Positions 1 to 6,638 of a stretch of 9,843 nucleotides of DNA are shown here, piece after piece (the stretch's first letter is position 1; every line of letters starts with the position of its first letter). The notes under the pieces were generated by a model. That model did not search any database and was not told the DNA's origin. It worked only from the letters and a program-made list of their open reading frames with translations. The DNA is from Methanomassiliicoccales archaeon. Its GTDB lineage: Archaea > Thermoplasmatota > Thermoplasmata > Methanomassiliicoccales > JACIVX01. Position numbers and translations under genes: made by a program. The stretch is taken from positions 1 to 9,843 of the forward strand of contig JAJRAH010000154.1 in the NCBI GenBank assembly GCA_028679985.1, in the 5' to 3' direction.

Positions 1-186
1 CGTGACTGTAATATTGCCGTCCGGCATCGCCTCGACGTCCTTCAGCTTGACGTCCACGGCAATCGGCCAGAAGGCGATGTCGGCTATGCTCGCGACACCC
101 AGTATCTTCTCGTCGATGTCGAGCAACGCGACGTCGCAGCCGCCGCACCCGGCACCCCAATACTGTGCGATCTTGACCTTCTCCAT
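1..186 (-). CDS. mvhG: MvhG-like [NiFe]-hydrogenase small subunit, N-terminal fragment (runs off window)
   Basis: Only the first 62 codons are in the window; the gene continues past base 1. The N-terminus reads AQYWGAGCGGCDVALLDIDE, followed by a stretch ending FWPIAVDVKLKDVEAMPDG. This is the typical start of the small subunit of group 3c (F420-non-reducing, methyl-viologen-reducing) hydrogenases, related to the 20-kDa subunit of complex I. C13 and C16 of the CGGC motif are the expected first ligands of the proximal [4Fe-4S] cluster, which takes electrons from the NiFe subunit MvhA. The start ATG overlaps the TGA of the upstream winged-helix gene by one base (TGATG) and follows the strong site GAGGAGGTG, so translation is probably coupled. 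By family precedent the catalytic subunit mvhA should follow outside the window. Some clusters carry MvhG-like proteins without a hydrogenase large subunit, so actual H2 activity is inference. Confidence 0.85.
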   Translation of the reverse strand, partial: MEKVKIAQYWGAGCGGCDVALLDIDEKILGVASIADIAFWPIAVDVKLKDVEAMPDGNITVT

Positions 187-557
187 CACTCCACCTCCTC
201 GATTTGTACTGCATTGCTGCGGTACAACGGCGACTTTCCATCTCTACCAGCATAGTCGACTTTTCCCCACTTCTTCAAAGCGATCAGGTGCTTCACGACG
301 TCGTGCTTGGGTATCCCAGTCAGTTCACTGAGCTGGTGGACTGTCTTGGGCCCGGTCTCGAGCTCCTCCAATATCATGTTCCTGTCGATCTCGACGATCG
401 CGGCGTTGTAGAGAACGATGTCGAACCTCGTCTCAGTCACGATCTCGTTGAACACGTTGCCCTTCATAGTCAAGGTCGGCCGCTTGCCCATGAGCCAGCG
501 GATCCTCTCGCCCTCCATCATCCTCATCGCGGCATCGAGCTTCTTCTCCGTCCTCAT
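186..557 (-). CDS. Stand-alone winged-helix protein homologous to the C-terminus of the MvhD fusion
   Basis: This 123-residue protein begins MRTEKKLDAAMRMMEGERIR. It has two parts. Residues about 5-60 form a conserved block containing GK, LTMKGN and YNAAIVEIDRNMI. Residues about 61-113 look like an ArsR/MarR-type winged helix, with ILEELETGPKTVHQLSELTG, a recognition-like helix around KHDVVKHLIALKKWG and a wing around YAGRDGKSPLYRS. It aligns end to end with residues about 140-252 of the MvhD fusion at 4027-4800. It has no cysteines, so it is not an iron-sulfur protein. The start at 557 lies four bases after the MvhD stop with GGAGGA just upstream; the open frame extends to 797 but only inside mvhD. 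It ends overlapping mvhG. Its position inside a redox operon suggests either a regulator of the operon or a structural part of the Hdr complex; the sequence does not decide. The family name is unknown to me. Confidence 0.8.
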   Translation of the reverse strand: MRTEKKLDAAMRMMEGERIRWLMGKRPTLTMKGNVFNEIVTETRFDIVLYNAAIVEIDRNMILEELETGPKTVHQLSELTGIPKHDVVKHLIALKKWGKVDYAGRDGKSPLYRSNAVQIEEVE

Positions 558-561
558 GATA

Positions 562-1014
562 TCAGTCCTCCGTGATGGGGTTCGGACCGATCTCCCTGAT
601 CTTCTCCGTGAACTCCCGGATTGTCTTCTGGAACTTCTCTCCCTCCGAAGCGGAGATCCATTCGAGCTTGAGGCGGTCCGGATCGAATCCGTACTGCTCA
701 AGTAGCATACGCAACATCGCGATCCTCCTCCTGGTCCGGTAGTTGCCACCGATGTAGTGGCAGTCAGCGGGATGACAACCGGCGACCAATACGCCATCGG
801 CCCCCTTCGCGAAGGCTCTCAGGACGAACTCCGGATCGACCCTCGCGGAGCACATCGTCCGTATGACCCTGAAGTCGGTCGGCATCTGGAGTCTGCTCAC
901 GCCGGCGAGATCTGCGCCGGCGTAGGAGCACCAGTTGCAGCAGAAGACGATTATCTTCGGATCCCACTCCTCGCCTGCCGACCCGATCTCATGCTTCGCC
1001 TCTGTCGCTGACAT
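562..1014 (-). CDS. mvhD: MvhD, hydrogenase iron-sulfur (delta) subunit, module B
   Basis: This 150-residue protein is close to the usual MvhD length of about 140. In known Hdr-Mvh complexes MvhD carries a [2Fe-2S] cluster and passes electrons from the hydrogenase to the HdrA flavin. The family motifs are all present: FCCNWCSYAGADLAGVSR (C25, C26, C29), MCSARV (C55), GADGVLVAGCHPADCHY (C80, C85) and LEWISASEGEKF near residue 118. About 20 extra polar residues precede the first motif compared with the fused copy at 4027-4800. The ATG at 1014 overlaps the HdrA stop (TGATG). A GTG at 1017 would overlap by four bases (GTGA) and add one residue; the upstream GGAGGC serves either. Product and position directly after hdrA match canonical hdrA-mvhD pairs. 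It lacks the C-terminal winged-helix extension of the module A copy, which is encoded separately just downstream. Confidence 0.93.
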   Translation of the reverse strand: MSATEAKHEIGSAGEEWDPKIIVFCCNWCSYAGADLAGVSRLQMPTDFRVIRTMCSARVDPEFVLRAFAKGADGVLVAGCHPADCHYIGGNYRTRRRIAMLRMLLEQYGFDPDRLKLEWISASEGEKFQKTIREFTEKIREIGPNPITED

Positions 1015-4000
1015 CACGAATCGCCTCCTTCAAGAGCGCTGTCGATCATCGCGATTACCTGGGACGACTTGAATCCCTTCTGCTCCATCGCACCAGACGG
1101 ACACGCGGCAACGCATGCCCCGCAGCCCTTGCACAGTCCCTCGTTGACCGCTACCTTCAGCCTCTCAGGATTCTCCGAGACCTTGACGACCTGTATCGCC
1201 TTGTACTCGCACGTGGGCTCGCAGATCCCGCATCCGTCGCAGATGTCCTCGTTGACGGCCGCGATTATTCCCTCGGTCTCGAGCTCGTCTTTCGATATGA
1301 TGGTCATCGCGCGGGTCGCGGCTCCCGAAGCCTGAGCGATCACCTCGTCGATGAACTTTGGCCAGTGAGCCGAACCGGCGAGGAAGATGCCCTCCGTCGC
1401 GAAGTCCACGGGTCGCAGCTTCATGTGGGCCTCGAGGAAGTACTTGTCCTTGCTGAGGGGTACCTTGAGCATCTTGGCGAGCTCTTCGTTGCCCTCGTTC
1501 GGCCGAATACCGACGCTCAGTACCAGAATATCCGGCTTCACCAGGACATCCTCGCCCAGTACGGTATCATGAGCTATGACCTCCAACTGATCCCCATTGC
1601 CTCCGACGCGAGGCATATCTTCCTCGGGGAACCTGATGAACTTCACGCCGAGCTCGCAAGCCTCCTTGTACAATTCCTCCCTAAATCCGTAAGTCCGGAT
1701 GTCCTTGTGAAAGACGTACACCTCTGTCGCGTGGTTCTGGCGCTTGACAGCTATGGCGTTCTTCATCGCAGTGACGCAGCAGATCCTGCTGCAGTAGGGT
1801 ACCTGCTCGTTTCTTGAGCCTACGCACTGGATCATCGCTATCTTCTTCGCTCGAAGCGATTTGTCCTCAAGCTTCTGCTCCAGTTCGAGCTGGGTGATGA
1901 CCCTCTTGTCCTTGCCATAGGAGTGCTCGCTCGGTTTGTAGTCGGTGGCGCCTGTTGCTACGATTATCACGCCGCTCTCGATCTCGTCTCCAGAGGTCTT
2001 CACCTTGAAGTTGCCGACGAATCCGGTCACGTCCTTGACCTCCGAATCTAGATGGACGGTGATGTTCTTCGCATCCCTCACCTTCGCGATGAGCTCGTTC
2101 ATGTACTCCCTCGGCTCGCGAGTCCCTTCCTTGTGATAGAGCCTCGCCAGGCTTCCTCCCAGCTGACCCGTCTTCTCGATGATATGAACTGGGAAACCTT
2201 GCGCGGAGACTTCGAGCGCGGCGGTCATCCCCGCGAGGCCTCCGCCGATCACGATAGTTGAATGGTTGACCGGGATCGACGATTTCTTCAGCGGCTCAAG
2301 CAGCCTTGCTTTCGCGACTGCCATTCTCACCAGATCTCTAGCCTTCTTGCTCGCCTTCTCCGGTTCGTGCATGTGTATCCACGAGCACTGGTCCCGGATG
2401 TTCGCCATCTCGAAAAGATAGGTGTTCAAGCCTGCCTCCCGGATCGTGTTCTGGAACAGCGGCTCGTGCGTGCGGGGCGTGCAGGACGCCACGACCACGC
2501 GGTTGAGGTTGTGCTCCTTTATCATCGCCTTGATCTTCTCCTGCGTGTCGGAGGAGCAGGTATAGAGGTTCTCCTCGGCGTACACGACCCCAGGGAGGGT
2601 CTTGGCGTACTCGACCACGGATGGCACCTTTACGACGCCTCCGATGTTGATACCGCAGTGGCAAACGAAGACTCCGACCCTAGGCTCCTGTCCAGTGACG
2701 TCGATCTCGGCCGGGTACTCTTTGACAGTGACCTGAGTGTTTCTCACGTCCGCGATGAGCGCGGCAGCCTTTGCGGCAGCGCCAGAAGCCTCAGCTACCG
2801 TCGTCGGGATGTCTTTCGGCGAGGCGAACGAGCCACTCACGAAGATGCCTGGTCGGGAAGTGCATAGAGGCGAGAACACGTCGGTCTCGCAGAATCCGTG
2901 TTTGTTCAGCCGGAAGTCGAGCCGCCTGCTCAGCTTCTCAGCGTCCTCGGACGGTCGCATGCCGACCGACAGGACGACCATGTCGAACTCCTCGGTGGCT
3001 ATCCCGCCGTTCTCGCTGTATCTTACGAGCAGGTTCTTCGTCGCAGTATCTTCCTCTACGGAAGCGACCCTGGTGCCGCGGCGGATGATCACGCCATACT
3101 CCTTCTCGGCCCTCTCCCGATAATTCTCGAACTCCTTCCCGACGGCCCTGACGTCCATGAAGAATATCGTCGGCTTCAGTCCCGCCGTGTGCTCACCCGC
3201 GATTATCGCTTCTTTGATGGCGTACATGCAGCAGACGGAAGAGCAGTAGGTGTTTCCTACCTGTTCGTCCCTCGAGCCGACGCACTGAATGAATGCTACC
3301 TTCTTGGGAATCTCCCCGTCCGACGGCCTCAAGACCGCACCGAAATACGGACCTGTGGCGCTGAGCATCCTCTCGAACTCGATGCTGGTCACGACGTTCT
3401 TGTAATGCCCGTATCCGTATTCCTTCTTCAGCCTCGCATCGAACTCGTCAAAGCCCGGCGACAATATCACGGCGCCGACGCTGATCTCGAGAGCCTCGTC
3501 AGGCTTCTCGTAGACGACCGCCTTCGCGCGACACTCTTCGTAGCAGACTCCGCAGCCGATGCATGCCTCCTTGTCTATGCTGAAGACGAGCGGCACCGCC
3601 TGAGGATACATGACGAATATCGCCTTCCGCTTCTTCATTCCCTGGTTGTATTCGTCGACCGTCTCGACCGGACACTTCTCGGCGCACACGCCGCACCCAG
3701 TGCACTTGTTCTCGTCGACGCGGAGCGTCCTGCGCTTCAGAGTGACACGGAAATCTCCCGGGACGCCATTGATCTCCTCGACGTCCGCGTTCGTGATCAG
3801 CTCTATGTTGTGATGCCTGCCCGCCGCGACGAGCTTCGGTGCCATTATGCACATCGAGCAGTCGTTGGTCGGGAACGTCTTGTCGAGTTGCGCCATCGTG
3901 CCTCCTATGCTCGCTCTCTTCTCGACCAGATATACCTTGAATCCAGAATCGGCAAGGTCCAGGGAAGTCTGGACTCCGGATATCCCTCCTCCGATGACCA

Positions 4001-4025
4001 TAACAGCTCCGACCTTCGACATCAT
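1014..4025 (-). CDS. hdrA: HdrA, full-length double-FAD heterodisulfide reductase subunit A (fused form), module B
   Basis: HdrA is the flavin subunit of heterodisulfide reductase complexes and the proposed site of electron bifurcation, reducing ferredoxin. The protein has 1003 residues, far longer than the roughly 650 of methanogen HdrA, because it contains two FAD units. Numbering from this start, unit one has the nucleotide-binding GGGISG near 12, TFPTNDCSMC near 50-59, a ferredoxin CTGCGVCAEKCP at 108-119 and CIGCGVCYEEC at 155-165, then CVGSR with CSSVCC at 248-266. A linker of about 20 residues follows. The HdrA N-type domain starts with VFVCHCGINIGG near 452 and includes VVASCTPRTHEP. 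Unit two has GGGLAGM near 594 and CVGSR at 734. Two C-terminal ferredoxin motifs lie at 929-939 and 965-976. ATG 4025 is preferred because GGGGGTG stands six bases upstream. The GTG at 4034 is itself part of that site. The gene begins one base after the MvhD-fusion stop. Confidence 0.95.
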   Translation of the reverse strand: MMSKVGAVMVIGGGISGVQTSLDLADSGFKVYLVEKRASIGGTMAQLDKTFPTNDCSMCIMAPKLVAAGRHHNIELITNADVEEINGVPGDFRVTLKRRTLRVDENKCTGCGVCAEKCPVETVDEYNQGMKKRKAIFVMYPQAVPLVFSIDKEACIGCGVCYEECRAKAVVYEKPDEALEISVGAVILSPGFDEFDARLKKEYGYGHYKNVVTSIEFERMLSATGPYFGAVLRPSDGEIPKKVAFIQCVGSRDEQVGNTYCSSVCCMYAIKEAIIAGEHTAGLKPTIFFMDVRAVGKEFENYRERAEKEYGVIIRRGTRVASVEEDTATKNLLVRYSENGGIATEEFDMVVLSVGMRPSEDAEKLSRRLDFRLNKHGFCETDVFSPLCTSRPGIFVSGSFASPKDIPTTVAEASGAAAKAAALIADVRNTQVTVKEYPAEIDVTGQEPRVGVFVCHCGINIGGVVKVPSVVEYAKTLPGVVYAEENLYTCSSDTQEKIKAMIKEHNLNRVVVASCTPRTHEPLFQNTIREAGLNTYLFEMANIRDQCSWIHMHEPEKASKKARDLVRMAVAKARLLEPLKKSSIPVNHSTIVIGGGLAGMTAALEVSAQGFPVHIIEKTGQLGGSLARLYHKEGTREPREYMNELIAKVRDAKNITVHLDSEVKDVTGFVGNFKVKTSGDEIESGVIIVATGATDYKPSEHSYGKDKRVITQLELEQKLEDKSLRAKKIAMIQCVGSRNEQVPYCSRICCVTAMKNAIAVKRQNHATEVYVFHKDIRTYGFREELYKEACELGVKFIRFPEEDMPRVGGNGDQLEVIAHDTVLGEDVLVKPDILVLSVGIRPNEGNEELAKMLKVPLSKDKYFLEAHMKLRPVDFATEGIFLAGSAHWPKFIDEVIAQASGAATRAMTIISKDELETEGIIAAVNEDICDGCGICEPTCEYKAIQVVKVSENPERLKVAVNEGLCKGCGACVAACPSGAMEQKGFKSSQVIAMIDSALEGGDS

Positions 4026-4026
4026 C

Positions 4027-4800
4027 CTAGACACCCCCGACGATGATCGCTTTGTATTTCGGCGTCATCCCTTCCACAACGCTCAGTGCGAGGAGATTCT
4101 TCGATCGAAGCGCGACGACACGTTCGAGCGTGGCGTCCGTTGCCTCGCCTGTCTCCTTCGCCATCTCCTTAACGGAAAGGGCGCTGCACTTCGTGAGCTC
4201 AAGTATCAAGTTCCTCTGGAACTCTTCCTGCGCCGCGTTCCTCAGTATGTTTCCGAACCTCTCGGGATCCACCTTCTCGCCGTACGCATTCCCCTCTCCG
4301 GTCAGCTTGATCTCCTTGCCGGAGAGCAGCCTCAGCCTGAAGACCTTCGCGGCCTCGGTGGCGGCGTCCAATCTGAGAGCGAGCCTGCTATCGCGCGGAA
4401 TCGGAGACGGTCCCAGTTCGCGAACCTTCTTGACGAAATCGGCCACGACGTTCGCGCACCGCTCCCCCTCGGAAGCCGATATCCACTCGAGCCTGAGCCT
4501 ATCCGGCTCGATTCCGGCGAGGCGGAGAAGCTCCTTCGTCAGCATGATTCTCTTTTCCGTGTAGTAGTTGCCGGTGATGTAGTGACAGTCTCCAATGTGG
4601 CATCCTCCGACCATGACGCCGTCGGCCCCGGCCTTGAAAACCTCGAGCAGAAGGTGAGGGCTCACCCTCGTGCTGCACATTACTCTGATCGACCTTATGT
4701 TCGTCGGGTACTGGAACCTGCTCACGCCGGCCAGATCCGCTCCCGCATAGGAGCACCAGTTGCACAAGAATCCGACGATCCTCGGTTCGAAATCGCTCAA
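4027..4800 (-). CDS. mvhD: MvhD fused to a C-terminal winged-helix domain, module A
   Basis: This 257-residue protein is almost twice the normal MvhD length. Residues 1-135 are a complete MvhD [2Fe-2S] electron-transfer subunit: FLCNWCSYAGADLAGVSR (C13, C16), MCSTRV (C42), GCHIGDCHY (C67, C72) and LRLEWISASEGERC. Residues about 140-252 match the stand-alone protein at 186-557: RLDAA, a GK pair, LTGEGN, ILRNAAQEEFQRNLILEL, then a winged-helix region. The start is TTG at 4800, overlapping the upstream stop as TTGA, with GAGGGGGTG five bases upstream. No ATG or GTG lies between it and the first cluster motif, so TTG is well supported. It probably docks on the split HdrA encoded just upstream. 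Whether the extra domain binds DNA, another subunit or nothing is unknown. No frameshift is needed to explain the fusion, since both parts are in one clean frame. Confidence 0.92.
   Translation of the reverse strand: MSDFEPRIVGFLCNWCSYAGADLAGVSRFQYPTNIRSIRVMCSTRVSPHLLLEVFKAGADGVMVGGCHIGDCHYITGNYYTEKRIMLTKELLRLAGIEPDRLRLEWISASEGERCANVVADFVKKVRELGPSPIPRDSRLALRLDAATEAAKVFRLRLLSGKEIKLTGEGNAYGEKVDPERFGNILRNAAQEEFQRNLILELTKCSALSVKEMAKETGEATDATLERVVALRSKNLLALSVVEGMTPKYKAIIVGGV
4032..4038 (-). promoter_or_regulatory. Shine-Dalgarno site deciding the start of the full-length HdrA
   Basis: Reads GGGGGTG on the minus strand, six bases before ATG 4025. The terminal GTG of this site is the in-frame GTG 4034, which would otherwise be taken as the start. 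A second ATG at 4022 directly follows and cannot be excluded. Confidence 0.6.
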
Positions 4801-6638
4801 TGGACCACCCCCTCGAGGGCGGCCTTCGCCTCCGCGAGCAGCTGGACGTCGGTGTAATGAGACTGATCTATCGCGCCCTCAGGACACGTCGCGCCGCAGC
4901 AGCCGCATCCCTTGCACGCGGCGACGATGACCTCTGCCACACCTTTCTCCGTCTTTCGAATCGCCCCATACGGGCAGACGGCCTCGCATGTGCCGCACCC
5001 GGTGCAGATATCCGGGTTGACCTTCGCCGTGAGCGCCTCAGCCTGAACGTAACCTCTTGCCAGAGGTATCGCCGCCCTGGAAGCTGCGGCGAGAGCCTGA
5101 TCGACGCACTCAGTGATATCCGCCGGCGCTTTGGCCGTCCCGCAGACATACACGCCATCGGTAGCGAAATCCACTGGTCTGAGCTTGACGTGTGCCTCGA
5201 GGAAGAACCCGTCCTGCCCGAGAGGTACCTTAAGCAATTTCGAAAGATCCTTCGCATCCGGCTGAGAAATGAGGGGAGTCGAAAGAACGACCATGTCCAC
5301 GTTCATCTTCCTCTGCATCTTCAGCGTATCGTGCCAGTAGTCGACGACGAGCTTGTCCCCTTCCATATTGACCTTCGGTAGATTCTCAGGCGTGTACCTG
5401 ACGAACCGGACGTGCTCCTCTCTCGCCTTGTTGTAGTTCAGCTCATGATCGACGCCGTAGGCCATGACATCCCTGTTGAAGATCGTGATCTCGAGCGCCT
5501 CAGTCGGTGCCGCCTGCGGCGCCTCGCCTCCCTCCTCCTCGCCCCGGCGGCCTCGCCTGCGCCTCCTCCGCTCGGATATCTCCTCCCAAGCCTTCATCTC
5601 GACAGGAGCCTTGACCTCCGCTCCGGTCTCCTCACGGCCCAGCATGTTCTTGTAATTCTCCGCGCAATTCAGCGCGTTCTTGATCGCGACGTTGCAGCAT
5701 ATCCTCGAGCAGTAGGACTTGTCCTGTCCCCTTGACCCGACGCACTGTATGAACGCTATGGAATGAATCTTCGGCAGCGCCTTGTTCTTGCACAAGATCT
5801 CGAACTCTGTCAGGCTGACGACGTGCTCGAACTGCTCGTATCCATACAATGAATACGGGACGTACTCCATCGCGCCCGTCGCAACCACGATCACGCCGAC
5901 CTTGTCCTTCTTCTCCCTGCCGTCGACTGATAGTGTGATGTCGTAGTTGCCGATGAACCCGTCGACCTTGACGACGCGGGAGTTGAGGAAGGCGGTGATG
6001 TTCCTGTTCGCCCTTACCCTGCCGATCACCGGGTTAATGGTCTCCACCGCGTCCTTGCCATCGAGATACAGATTGTTGAGATTCCTTACGAACCCCCCAA
6101 GCTCGCCGTCCTTCTCGACAAGGATCACCGGGAATCCATGGTCGGCAAGCGACAAAGCGGTCGTCATGCCGGATATTCCGCCGCCGATGACGAGCGCTTT
6201 CGGCTCGACGGCGATCCGCGATTCCTCCTGAGCCTGAAGAAGCCTCACTCTTGCGACTCCCATCCGGATCAGGTCCTTGGCTTTCTCCGTGGCCTTCTCC
6301 TTCTCCTTCATGTGAACCCAGGAGCACTGCTCCCGGATGTTGACGAACGTGAAAAGATATTTGTTCAGTCCCGCCTCCTCGCACACCGCCTGGAACAGCG
6401 GGGCGTGAGTGCGGGGCGTGCACGAGGCTACGACGACCCTGTTGAGGCCGTGATCCTTGATAGCGTCCCTTATGCTGGCAAGCCCGTTCTCGGCACACGT
6501 GTATAGGCTGTCTGAAGCGAACGCGACGTCGGGAAGCGACGCGGCATACTTCGCCACCGCAGGGACGTCGACGAACCCGCCGATGTTCGTGCCGCAGTGA
6601 CAGACGAAAACTCCGATTCTCACGTTCTCATCGCTCAT
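4797..6638 (-). CDS. hdrA: HdrA second half (QmoB-like, FAD plus two ferredoxins), split form, module A
   Basis: This 613-residue protein corresponds to the C-terminal two-thirds of the full HdrA at 1014-4025. The N-terminal HdrA domain has FVCHCGTNIGG (C13, C15), LYTC (C48), VVASCTPRTHAP (C73) and REQCSWVH (C105). FAD binding is shown by VIGGGISGM at 150-158 and LVEK at 173-176. CVGSR at 299-303 pairs with YCSRICC at 309-315. Two C-terminal ferredoxins are complete: CTGCGTCEAVCP at 545-556 and CKGCGCCGATCP at 575-586. An Arg/Glu-rich insert at about 328-380 is absent from the fused paralogue. The ATG at 6638 overlaps the upstream stop as ATGA and has GAGGGTG five bases upstream. In domain content it resembles QmoB of sulfate reducers without its MvhD tail; here MvhD follows as the next gene. 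It probably pairs with the HdrA half just upstream to make one two-flavin unit. Confidence 0.93.
   Translation of the reverse strand: MSDENVRIGVFVCHCGTNIGGFVDVPAVAKYAASLPDVAFASDSLYTCAENGLASIRDAIKDHGLNRVVVASCTPRTHAPLFQAVCEEAGLNKYLFTFVNIREQCSWVHMKEKEKATEKAKDLIRMGVARVRLLQAQEESRIAVEPKALVIGGGISGMTTALSLADHGFPVILVEKDGELGGFVRNLNNLYLDGKDAVETINPVIGRVRANRNITAFLNSRVVKVDGFIGNYDITLSVDGREKKDKVGVIVVATGAMEYVPYSLYGYEQFEHVVSLTEFEILCKNKALPKIHSIAFIQCVGSRGQDKSYCSRICCNVAIKNALNCAENYKNMLGREETGAEVKAPVEMKAWEEISERRRRRRGRRGEEEGGEAPQAAPTEALEITIFNRDVMAYGVDHELNYNKAREEHVRFVRYTPENLPKVNMEGDKLVVDYWHDTLKMQRKMNVDMVVLSTPLISQPDAKDLSKLLKVPLGQDGFFLEAHVKLRPVDFATDGVYVCGTAKAPADITECVDQALAAASRAAIPLARGYVQAEALTAKVNPDICTGCGTCEAVCPYGAIRKTEKGVAEVIVAACKGCGCCGATCPEGAIDQSHYTDVQLLAEAKAALEGVVH
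4806..4814 (-). promoter_or_regulatory. Shine-Dalgarno site supporting the TTG start of the MvhD fusion
   Basis: Reads GAGGGGGTG on the minus strand, five bases before TTG 4800. This is the same spacing as for ATG 6638 and ATG 7939 in the same module. Confidence 0.7.

Noticed and set aside
558..797. N-terminal extension of the winged-helix gene to 797
   Set aside because: The extra 80 residues are Ser/Arg-rich nonsense from reading mvhD in another frame; ATG 557 has its own ribosome site and homology starts there.
2898..4046. Long plus-strand open frame of 382 codons
   Set aside because: It is antisense to the well-supported HdrA gene. The translation is Arg/Leu/Asp-rich without domains, as expected for the shadow of a GC-rich gene.
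3847..4857. Plus-strand open frame of 336 codons
   Set aside because: Antisense to HdrA and the MvhD fusion; no recognisable motif and no ribosome site tied to it.
6635..6638. Split HdrA as a frameshifted or broken full-length HdrA
   Set aside because: Both halves end and start at domain boundaries, have an ATGA overlap and a ribosome site at 6644-6650, and match the QmoA/QmoB-type division. All motifs are intact.
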